64,000 nucleotides of DNA. It comes from Lamellibrachia satsuma (lineage: Eukaryota > Annelida > Polychaeta > Sabellida > Siboglinidae). A model generated the notes under the pieces. It had not been told where the DNA came from and made no database searches. It saw only the letters and a list, made by a program, of their open reading frames with translations. Position 1 is the stretch's first letter; each line of letters starts with the position of its first letter. Of the stretch, positions 51,201 to 63,200 are shown piece by piece. Made by a program: the position numbers and the translations under genes. The stretch spans positions 2,748,816 through 2,812,815 of the forward strand of contig BSQZ01000039.1 in the NCBI GenBank assembly GCA_033239005.1, read 5' to 3'.

Positions 51201-54200
51201 GTACATTAACACTGGCCTTGCCTAGGCTATGCCTACAGTAATCGGTGACATGTTGCAATTCAAAACCATTTCACTAAATGCAATGTATAGGGTTTACTAA
51301 AGTAAACATTTATTTTTTCTACAAAAGTCGGCGCCAACAAGCACCAATTAAACTTTCATGGCGACGACAGAATCTGAATGGGAAACGGTAAAATAAAACA
51401 ACTAACAAATCGCTCGCCTAAATTAATTTGGTATATTTAGATAAATCGCTTGCCTGTTGTTTTCAAATGTGAAGCCCTGGAGTCTGACAGCCTACTACCA
51501 AAGACTGTATAAGGAGTCCGGAAGGTGAAACAACGAGTCTCAAACTCCCAGGAAATTCGAAGCCTGGATGTTATTAGATTCATATGAATTGGTGTATTGT
51601 ACAAATTCCACAGGAAATACCCACATACTGGCTGGGACATCCAGTCTCTTGACACTGCGATTAGTTCTGGATCCTGCTTTGTTTGTAAATTCTCACACTG
51701 ACAGTGTCCAAAAATCATGAAAATTTACTCAGCCTGTTTGGAGAAAAGTGCCCTTTACTGCATATTTTCCATTGGCTATGGACACATTTGTTCTGCATTC
51801 CTGTAGGCTGCTGACGACACAGCGAAGGCAGTGATGAGTAAGCTGAGTGGGCATGGAGTGAAGCTGGTGCTGCCCTCTCTGTTGGCGGGACTCGAGAAAG
51901 ACTCGTGGCGCACAAAGACAGGTAAGGTCTGCGGAAGGTATCCAGTGAATTCTTGTTACATTAGAGGCAAAATGTTTACTGATATTTTAAGGTAAAAGTT
52001 TTTTTCATTAGTAATATGTTTTGAATTTGTTGACCATTGGTAGCGTTTAGCAAATACTGTATTCTACCTAAAAAACATTCAGCCATGAAAAAATGTCAAA
52101 GAATCTGTTCTTATAAGCGTACACCAACATTTTCTTCTCTAGACAACAAGGTAACTGTTTAACACTAGTGGTGTCATTTGGTGACTAGTGTAGAGCAACT
52201 GAAAAGTAGTGCCAACTGTTTAACACCAGATGGCAACACTTCTGTTGTTCCAGGCTAGTCAAATTACAATAATTATGGATCCTGCGGATTAAAAAAGTGA
52301 GTGTATGCTAATTAGGGTATGTACGCTTCTTCTTCCACTTACTTCCTTGCGGGGTGGGGTCCAAGTCACATGGTAGCTTCCTCCCCTTGCTCCCTTGTGG
52401 GGTGGGGTTCAAGTCACTTGGTAGCTTCCTCCCCTTGCTCCCTTGCGGGGTGGGGTCCAAGTCACTTGGTAGCTTCCTCCCCTTGCTCCCTTGCGGGGTG
52501 GGGTCCAAGTCACAAAGTAGCTTCTTCCACTTTCGTTGTTAACTCTCTCCATCTCCCTGTGTCTTCTGCGATGGTCTTCCACTCTTCGCCATTCATATGC
52601 TTAATAGGTTGAATATAATAAGGGCATGTATGCTTAGTAGGCCGAATATGGTAAGTATTTTTTTTGGGGTTTAGCTTAGTAATAGCCTAGTCCCTGAATA
52701 TTATACTTGCCTCCTCCGTGCCATAGGCTCCGTTGAACTGCTGGGTGCCATGGCATACTGCGCTCCCAAGCAGCTCTCTGGCTGTCTTCCGAGCATTGTA
52801 CCGAAGCTGGCTGAAGTTCTCACTGACTCCCACATCAAGGTACAGAAGGCCGGGGCTCAGGCCCTCAAACAGATTGGCTCTGTCATCCGCAATCCTGAGA
52901 TACAAGGTACTGTGGTAATGATGGATGTAGCCATATTTGCTGTAGCATCATTTCAGGGATTTGTCTAATGCATTGTTTGTGGTTTAATGCTGCATTCACT
53001 CATGTTTATTAGTTCGCAACATGTAAATACAGTTCACGACCCCAGTCAATTCGTAGTTACCAGTGGAGAACTCAAAAGTTGAAAAGGAGCCCCAGTTGGC
53101 GACTCGTAATTACAAATTCACTGGGGGTTGTGAACTCTATTTATAATTCGTTAGGACCCATTTGTTAAAGGCCAATTTGCACAAGCAATTTCTGTCCAGT
53201 GTATTGGTCAACATGATTTCTCACTGCAAGAATTGGTCGGGTAAACACCCATGTTAGACCAATTAGCGAAGCCAATTTTTAGTACTTATGTGTTGGGGAG
53301 AAATTAGGACTGGTCGTAGTCTCACTAACAGTGGCCAATCAGTGACCGGCAGCAGGTCCGCCCATTGTGACCTATCATCAAAGTTCAAATCAGGAGTGGC
53401 GTGAGTAAAGATGTAGTGTGCAGTGTCTAGGTATGTCATTAGTCTAAACGCACACACAATTTAGCTACACGAATTTGGGTAAAAATCACTTGTGTAAACT
53501 GGCGTTTAGTTGGTGATCTTATCCCTAACCATGAATTTGTCTAGCTGGGTGAATCTATCTATTTATCTTATCCATGTATCAATATATTACCCATATATCA
53601 ATAAGTAAAGCAGTGAGATATTTTCAAAACAATATTGAAGGTTTCATAATAGAGAATATTTATATGATGTTGGGAGGTCTTCAATGGTCTTTCATATTTC
53701 AAATAGCAAATTGTAATAAAATTTCCTTGGTATGTGCTTCAAAATTACTAAAAGCTTCAAATATGAAAAAAAAATACTTCAAAATATGACTTCATTATTC
53801 AAAATATGACTAAATAATTAAAAATTACTCTAATATGTTTCAAAATAATTTATAAAATGCTTCAAAATGATGTTTCCGATGCAGCCATTGTGCCGATTCT
53901 ACTGGCGGCGTTGCAAGACCCGACAAAGAAGACGACTAGCTGCCTGCAGCGCCTCCTAGAGACAAAGTTTGTGCACTTCATCGATGCGCCATCACTGGCT
54001 CTCATCATGCCTGTAGTGCAGCGAGCGTTCCTCAGTCGATCGACTGAGACTCGCAAGATGGCTGCCCAGATCATAGGCAACATGTACTCGTTGACTGACC
54101 AGAAGGTATGAATGTTTTATGTTTTTTTTCCTGAATTTCTGTGTTAATGTCATATTGCCCCAGAGTTCCTGTCGGTCTAAATATATGAACAGTTATATCT

Positions 54201-57200
54201 GCCAGTAATTAGTGTTAATGTGTTCTTAGTGCTGCATATAGTTCCACTCATTTTCTGTTTAAATATTTATTAATAGCTACTTAATAACTACTAAATAAAT
54301 TACTTTATTTGTGGGGCACATTGGTGTACCGGTTAGAACATTGGTGTACCGGTTAGAACATTGGTGTACCGGTTAGAACATTGGTGTACCGGTTAGAACA
54401 TCGGATTCTCAATCAAGAGAACGTGGGGTCCGATCTGCTGCCTTTCTAAGTTTTGACGATTTTGTTCACCCCTTATTGATGTTGCGACAGTTCATTCAGC
54501 AGTATAAACAAGTACCTGGCTACAGACAGGTGGATATGTGAACGCATAGTCTTCGCGCAGTAATTGCAGTGTGGCTGAATGCTTCCCAGAGAAGTCAAGA
54601 TGGCGTTGGAGTGAACAGGTCTGCCAGGGGGTGAACAAGGACTGATGCACCTTTATCTTTTATTAATCCACTGTTTCCTGTTGCTTTCTCTCCATACAGG
54701 ACCTGGCTCCGTACCTGCCACAGGTGATTCCTGGACTCAAGCAGTCACTGCTGGACCCAGTTCCGGAGGTGCGCACCGTGTCAGCGAAGGCACTTGGTGC
54801 CATGGTTCGTGGCATGGGGGAGAGCGGCTTCAAGGAACTGGAGGAACTAGTGCCCTGGCTCATGCAGACATTGACGTCTGAAGCCAGTTCAGTTGACAGA
54901 TCCGGTGCAGCCCAAGGTAGGATGTGCAACCCAGAATCATTTATTTTCACCAAAGTAACTGTACGCATATAAAGTTTTAAATAATAAAGACATGGTCAGG
55001 GAGACTCACATTAAGACGTTGCTGGCAGGTAACTTTATTTAACTGTGGTGAAATTATCAAGAAAACCGTGGTTCACTAAAACACCTTTGTGCAGTCGAGA
55101 TGTTAGAATAGATAATATATGAGATATACACAAAGTTGATACTATATAACATGATTTTCGAATAGAAACTATCAGACTCTGTATCTTTAAAACACTTTGT
55201 CTTCTTTTAATCTAGTTTAAACTAGTGTTGTTAGCTTACATGTTTTAGAATGATATAACAAGCCCCAAAATCACACCCCAAAATAGTGAGATCTCACTAT
55301 TTTTGAGTGTAAAAATATGAGAGTTATAATAGTATGTAGTAAGTTATTAATATGTTTTGTCATAGTCATTGTTTGATCACATTGCAAAATTACTAAAAGA
55401 AACTACTACTATTTTTCCTGGGAAGAACAGAAACATCTTGATGTGAAGTTGTAAGATTGTGTGATTTTTCAAACTGGTAAAAAAATCATGCGATCTCCCA
55501 AAATAGCGTAACACTTGGTTGACTTATAACCTGTGGTTGCTAGTACATTACTGATGTTGCTGTGTTACAGGTCTCAGTGAAGTTGTGGGTGGTCTAGGCC
55601 TGGAGAAACTACACAAGTTGATGCCAGATATTATCCAGACAGCCGAGAGGACAGACATTGCCCCGACCGTGAGAGACGGCTACATTATGATGTACATCTA
55701 CCTTCCTGCGGTCTTTGGTGATGCCTTCATGTCCTACATAGCTACCATCATACCCTCCATATTGAAGGTACGCCTAGGGTGCCCAGCGTTCTTATATTTT
55801 AATTGCAATTCCTATTTTTCCTATATTTAAAAAAATCCTATATTTTCCTAATAGTTGTGGAGATTTTGAGGTTTCTTGTGATACATCACTACAAAATCAT
55901 TTTTACGGTGGAAATGTCACATGTCGATGATCGCCTATGGGTGGGGATCTGACTGTGGTATGGTGTGAGTTACTCCATGCCATAATCAGATCGGCGAAAT
56001 CAACGAATTTCATAACAAAATGTTGAAAGTCAGCAGTTGTTAATTTACATTAACTTGAGTTAATATAGGTGGTACCAGCTGTAATAATGCTAAATAATGA
56101 TAAATATTCCTTTATTTTTACTTCTGAATTCCTACATTTCCTATACATTTAGTGCAAAAGTAGATAGGCATACTGTACGTGCAGTGTTTTTGTGTACTAT
56201 TATGAATTTTTTAAAATGAGATGCAGTTTTTGAAAATCCACCCATGGATTCAATTATATGCTGTCGCTTCTAGTCTTGAGTTTGGCAGATTATTTTTCTG
56301 TATTTAAAAAACAAGTCCAGCATCAATGTGAATTACATCGATATCTTATGCAAGTGCGTTCTATAATTTGCTTTTAAAAAATGTTTTGGGGAGACCTAGA
56401 GAATTACTCAGTGTTATGACCGTGTAGAGCGTCATCATTTCTGGTTAGAAGGGGGTTCAGATACCTCAGGTTAGTCATTGCGATTTATATAAAAAAAATA
56501 TTGAAATTTCGTAGTAGTAAGCGTGGTAGAATGTTTTGCGTATACGTAGCCATATTATAAAGGCATTTTAATATAAATTGCTTCCAAATTTGTAGCCAAT
56601 ATATTTTATCTACCTAACAGTAACGGCCGTAGTCACAGAAATGTGTCGCTTGGGTGTGAAGTATGTGTCACATTTATGTGTGTACTATGTGTCACCAAAG
56701 TTTGTGTCATTGTCACCCGTCAGGCTCTGGCTGACGAGTCGGAGTTTGTACGAGACACAGCTTTGCGGGCTGGACAGAGGATTGTCAACACATATGCAGA
56801 CTCGGCTGTCGAACTGTTGCTTCCTGAGCTCGAGAATGGCCTTTTTAATGACAACTGGCGCATCCGATACAGCTCCGTACAGCTGCTAGGCGACCTGCTC
56901 TATCGCCTCTCTGGTAAGTGTGGTGACGCAGGTGTTACCTGCTTATCTTCTTTGTGCCCATGTGTGGCACATAAGACAGGTACAAGATCTCGCCAGTTCC
57001 CTCTGTCTTTGGCTTTCCTTGCTGCTGTGCCGTACATCAGCCCAGCAGCCTTCAGTTCTTCTTCCATGGTTCGTCTCTATGTTGTATTTATTCTGCCCCT
57101 CTTCCTTTCTGGGGTCTAAGGCAAAGCTGATTTTGCTGGCAGATCATTAGTTATTCTGAAGACATGATCAAGCCTTTTCCAGTTTGTATAAAAGTGGTGT

Positions 57201-60200
57201 TCGATTTCATGATGGGGTGTACAGGAATATTTGTCAAAGGGTTAGATTAATCTCTCTGTCCTGTCCATGGCTGTTCATCATTGGGATAGTGACAAGTTTC
57301 CAAAAAGTACAATCATAATATTATTTTTTTTTAATCTTATTTTGGCACCCAGCATTTTTCTAAAATCTCCATGGTTTTCCTGAAACCAACAATAACGTGT
57401 TATTCAAATAATGTTGTAGAATATTCAAAAGGATTGTACATGATCCTGTTTTGTTGCCCGAATTTCAGTCTTTCGTTTTGCGAGCTTTGTAGTATGTGCA
57501 AGAGTATTTACCATAACCACCTCATACTAGATTGTTATATTAAAGAGAGAACAGACAAGCACTGGAACATTGACAGTTAGTCTGGTTGTGTTATAGCAGA
57601 AAAACAACTCCATTTACAGCTGCCTCTGTACTTAGAAGTTTGCTCGTCTCATTTCTAGCTTGTTTCGCACGAAATCACACCTATCTAGCATCAACTACAA
57701 TGTGCTTGCTTGTTGGGGCAAATATGTTGTTTAGTTCGGATGAAATCGTTGGACAAACTATTTAGTTAATTTTGGTTTGGGCGAACTGAAATTCGACAGA
57801 AAAATGGCATAAGTAGCTATATGTATACCACCTCTGTATACGATGACAGGCCTATTGACTGTTTCGCAAGTTCAAATCAAACGAAGTAAATTATTTAGAA
57901 GGTTTTGACAAAAATAGGCACTCTTATTAAACTGACTGCACATATTACTTAAACTGTTAATAGCACATATTACTTAAACTGTTAACAGCACGTATTACTT
58001 AAACTGTTAACAGCACGTATTACTTAAACTGTTAACAGCACATATTACTTAAACTGTTAACAGCACATATTACTTAAACTGTTAACAGCACATACTACTT
58101 AAATTGTTAACAGCACATTACTTAAACGGTTAACAGCACATTACATAAACGGTTAACAGCACATATATGAACATCAACATGGTTGAATTGCGATGGGATA
58201 AATGAAATGTAGCTGTAGTGTATCCACTCGAAGCATATTTATTCATTTGTCTGCTACAGGTGTGACCGGGAAGATGTCGACGCAGACACTGAGCGAAGAC
58301 GACAACTTTGGCACGGAGATGTCCCAGCAGGCTATACTGCGGGTGCTCGGTAGCGAGCGACGTAACCGCGTCCTCGCCGGCCTCTACATGGGTCGCTCCG
58401 ACACCGCACTGAATGTCCGCCAGGCGGCGCTGCATGTGTGGAAGGTGGTCGTTGCACACACCCCGAAAACACTGCGAGAGATCCTGCCGACTCTCTTTCA
58501 GTTACTGCTTGGGTGTCTCGCCAGCAAGAGTTACGACAAACGACAGGTAAGGCACCGTCTATGTTGGTTTGTTGACTTAGGTGAGACATCCCAGGTGAAA
58601 TGGCATTTTTTTATTACCCAAAATGCATTTGCACTGTTTTTTGATAGCTTTGTACATTTACTATCCGTGAAATTTAATTTTATGACAATTACGTACCTTT
58701 AAATCACTTTTATTCGTGGATAAAGCATGCCTCTTTCAAGTAATACAGGTGTCTCACAATTATCTTGCACAAGTGGGGTGCAGTGGTTGTGTAGTAGAGT
58801 GTTGGACTGTCAGTCGTGGCGTTGAGGTTCAAAACCAACTGCTGTCGTTTCGAAACTTGGGTAATTTCGTTCACCCTATTTTGCCTGTGTCTTTTGGAAG
58901 AGACTAATAATCTATTTATTATAATGATATTAGATATGTCGTGCGGCTACTATAGTACCTTTTCTTATGGTCCATGATTATATTTACACGCCCCTCTCAG
59001 TTATTATTATTTTAAAACAAAATATTGTACATAATTTATCTATGATATTACAGGTGTAGTTTTTGCTACAACATACTATTATTTGAAATATATTTTCTGT
59101 GAAGCACTGTGAACTGTGTTACATGTGGCGCTATATAAAGTAAATACTATTTTATTACGTGAGTAATTGTTACTAATAATGCACTATCTGCGGTGATATA
59201 CGCTGTCCTGCATGTGACGTCCATTGCAATAAATCCTGGTATCGCACAGTTATAAATAGACGTATGCGTGCTGAACAATTCAAACTGTGCGAGCGAATAT
59301 TGTGTAAATTACTGTTTTATTGCATTAAATGTGTTGAAATGTTAGTTATGAACCCACATAATAAATACAATAATTGAATGATAGTGGGTTTTAGCCACTC
59401 GTTGCTTTAGAATGTTGTATTGGGCTCACAAACTTTAGAATGTTTTATTGGGCTCACAAATTTTAGAATGTTGTATTGGGCTCACAAACTTTAGAATGTT
59501 TTATTGGGCTCACAAATTTTAGAATGTTGTATTGGGCTCACAAACTTTAGAATGTTGTATTGGGCTCACATACTTTAGAATGTTGTATTGGGCTCACAAA
59601 CTTTAGAATGTTGTATTGGGCTCACAAACTTTAGAATGTTGCATTGGGCTCACAAACTTTAGAATGTTGCATTGGGCTCACAAACTTTAGAATGTTGCAT
59701 TGGGCTCACAAACTTTAGAATGTTGCATTGGGCTCACAAACTTTAGAATGTTGCATTGGGCTCACAAACTTTAGAATGTTGTATTGGGCTCACAAACTTT
59801 AGAATGTTGTATTGGGCTCACAAACTTTAGAATGTTGTATTGGGCTCACAAACTTTAGAATGTTGTATTGGGCTCACAAACTTTAGAACGTTGTATTGGG
59901 CTCACAAACTTTAGAACGTTGTATTGGGCTCTCAAACTTTAGAATGTTATATTGGGCTCACAAACTTGTGCATAAAACCCAGTTTTGTTCAATAAGTGTA
60001 ATATTGTGACCATGTTGTCTTATCCCCAGGTGGCAGCACGGACACTTGGCGATATTGTACGTAAACTGGGAGAGAAGGTTCTTCCGGAGATCATCCCGAT
60101 CCTTGAGCGCGGCCTCGAGTCGGAGGAGAGTGATCAGAGACAGGGAGTGTGCATTGGACTGAGTGAGATCATGAGTTCTACCAGCAGGGAACATGTGAGT

Positions 60201-63200
60201 ACAAGGGTGTGGTACAGGGGGTGTGGTACAGGGGGTGTTGTACAGGGGGTGTAGTACAGGGGTGTGGTACATGAGGGGTAATACAGGGGGTGTAGTAAGG
60301 GTGTGTTGTACAGGGCATGTGGGTATGGTACAAGGGATAGTACGGGTGTGTGATACATGGGGCAAGGCACTGAAGGCATGGGACAGGTGACGTACCAGTG
60401 TGGTACGAGGGTGCAGTACGGGGGTAGTACAGGGGGTGTAGTGCAAGGGTATACTGGGAGGGGTGTAGTGTTGGTGGAGGGGGCATTGTGTCAAGCAGTG
60501 GGGGTTCTGAAATAGTTTGCAAAGTATTGCATAAATCACCCATTTTTTGCAGTATCTGACAAACTCGGCATGTTTTTCACTTTATATATTTATTATATAA
60601 ATTATGCATTAATTAACATGTGGCAGGATGTGTACGGAGTCTTAGAAAGTGTTAAATTTAATCTTGCATTTGTAAGACCTGAAAAGGTCTTAAAAATGGG
60701 AATTTTTAAAGAAAGATCTTAAATTTGATTTCACGGAAGTAGGCTGTGATTCAACAAAGGTGGAAGAGACTGCATATTGCTGTTTGTTTTGGTCACCAAA
60801 TAAATAAATAGCTCCTAGAGGGGGTTTGATTGGAATTTCTTTGTTATTTTGTGTGGAATTTGTTGTGGAAAAGGTCTTAAATTTTCAAAGTGTTGGTCTT
60901 TAAAAGGTCTTAAATCTAGTCGGTCTAAAGCTGGGAATATGCGGCGTCATCAGCTTATAAACCCCATTACCACCACCCTACCTGGTGGATAATAACGGAA
61001 GTTAAATATTCAGGTAACTCCAAGAACATCCCGCTTAATATATACGTCTGTGGTTCGTTTACCCCGAATCTTTAAGTTCCGTTATAATCCACCAGGTAGC
61101 GTGGTAGTATAGTAGGAATGTTTTACGGCAACCACAGAACGTTAGAAACTGTATACTCGTGTGTCTTGTAGGTTCTCATCTATGCGGACAGTCTTGTGCC
61201 AACCGTCAGTAAGGCCCTGATTGACCCCCTGCCTGAGGTACGCGAGGCTGCGGCTGACACCTTCAGTAACCTCCACGCCAACATTGGCCAGCGTGCCCTT
61301 GAGGACATTCTGCCTGCACTACTGCGCAAGCTGGTAGGGCAATCTTCGCTTTGTTTGCAGCATTTTATCTACTGGCTTGTCAGGTGCAGTGGCTCACCGG
61401 TTAGAGCGTCGGACTGCAGGTCGAGGGACCGAGGTTCGAGTTCACTGTTTCGAAACTTGTGCAATTTCGTTCACTCCACTTTGCCTGTGTCTTTTCGAAG
61501 AGACACTAAATTCTTTTAAGTACCTCGCAAAATGTGCGGAATGTATTCAGATGTGCCACGTCACAACCTTCCTTGAGCAGTACACCCGCAGTTCGTTGTC
61601 GCTCGCGGGGCCAACACTCCTGAAAATATGCAGCTGATTGAGTGTATGAACACATTTAAAGCACATTTTAATACTCGCTATTTTAAGCTTGCTTTTAATA
61701 TCTAGTTTTATATCTTACACATCTGTTTTACTATTTTTATCATAATATTTATTATTTTAATTGTCAACTAATTGTGTATTATTCTACTTATTTATTCATT
61801 AATATTTAATAATCTATTTATTTATCAAATTTGTTTGTTTGTTATTAGTTCTTATTTAAATTAACTATTAACAATTTGTATACAGTTGAACTACTAATGG
61901 TATTTATATATATTTTATATATATTTAAATATATATATATATATATATTTAGTCTATTGTCAAATGTAAACAGTCCTGAATAGGGTCTTACTCTGGAGTG
62001 TTTAAATAAAGTTTATTATTATTTGTTAAGGTCATGTATGGTATACTGATACACATCACTTGCTTCAGAATGACCCGGAGTTGTCGGAGTACGCCCTCGA
62101 TGGACTCAAACAAGTGATAGCGGTCAAGAGCAGGGTGGTCCTGCCCATGCTGGTACCCCAGGTGGGGCGGCTTCTTGTTCTCCACGTTTAGGGACCACCT
62201 CAAAACACAGTTCATATGGGTACTAATGAAAGAAGGGCAAATAAATCGCGTTTTTAGTTTGAATGTTTTGCCCCAAATATCATGTTTACACTGCATGCTG
62301 AACGGCGCGGTCGATAGTCATGAGCGCTCCAAATATATTTAAAGCATTGGGTGGTCATGATGTTAGAACAGATGTAGTTTATTGTTATTTGTTTCCTGTG
62401 TCTGCCAGTTGACGGCGCCACCAGTGAACACGAGGGCGCTGTCGTTCCTCGCGTCGGTCGCTGGGGTGGCTCTCAACAATCACCTCCACCGCATCCTACC
62501 GTCGTTGATGTCTGCCTTAGCGGACAAGATAGGCACTCCTGACGAACAGCAGGTGATTAGACTGTGTTGTTTCAAGTAGTTTGTTTGATCTGGTTGTTTC
62601 TGTGTAAGTGGCTGATGCCAATGTGGGTTGTGAATGACAAGTTTTAGCAAGACAGCCCAGACAGTTTCGACCTTCTAGTTCTAATCCACTTATCGTTCCC
62701 AGTGATAAGACAAACGTCGGCACTAGAGCTTTCTCAGTTGCCACACCAACTCTGTGGAACTCGCTCCCTGTTAGCATTACGTCTGCAGGAAATATAGTAA
62801 CATTTTGCTGTCAACTGAAAACCCACCTGTTTAAACTCACTTATCCTCAGCTCCTCAGTTTACCAATCCAAGTGTTTATAACTAGAATTGTTAAACTGAC
62901 TAGAAACTGTCTAGCGCTTTTGTTCTGGTGTGCAGCTGGTTTTTGTATTGTCTTGTATTGATTGTTAGCATAACTTCAAATAAAATAGTACTGTTCAATG
63001 ATATGTAAATGTTAACAATTTGTATTAATCTGCGGTCCAAATAGAGCCACGTTGCAGTGAGTGTCAATGGCTTACATAACAACGCCACTCAAATTATGTG
63101 TTCGTTATCCCTACAAGTAATATGTTTTATTTCCTTCCTTTTTTCTTTGTAATTATCAATGACTGATGCTGTCCACTGGGTGTCCACAGGATTATACACC

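Noticed and set aside
52308..52612. Repetitive 66- to 97-codon open frames on both strands
   Set aside because: They are a by-product of a 48-bp satellite inside a transposon copy in an intron.
59406..59967. Regular repeat array resembling a CRISPR
   Set aside because: Units are directly adjacent without unique spacers and lie in a eukaryotic intron.
59958..60543. 193- and 121-codon minus-strand frames rich in Pro, Thr, His and Cys
   Set aside because: They are the antisense of exon 38 and the G-rich satellite, so low complexity explains them.
60640..60925. Possible hAT element with aaggtcttaaat motifs
   Set aside because: Motifs recur in both orientations but I could not define ends or a target duplication, so it is only mentioned in the intron entry.
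61382..61450. Possible tRNA gene
   Set aside because: A and B boxes are present, but the acceptor and T-arm do not close, and the same unit with a non-tRNA tail recurs in other introns; it is a SINE.
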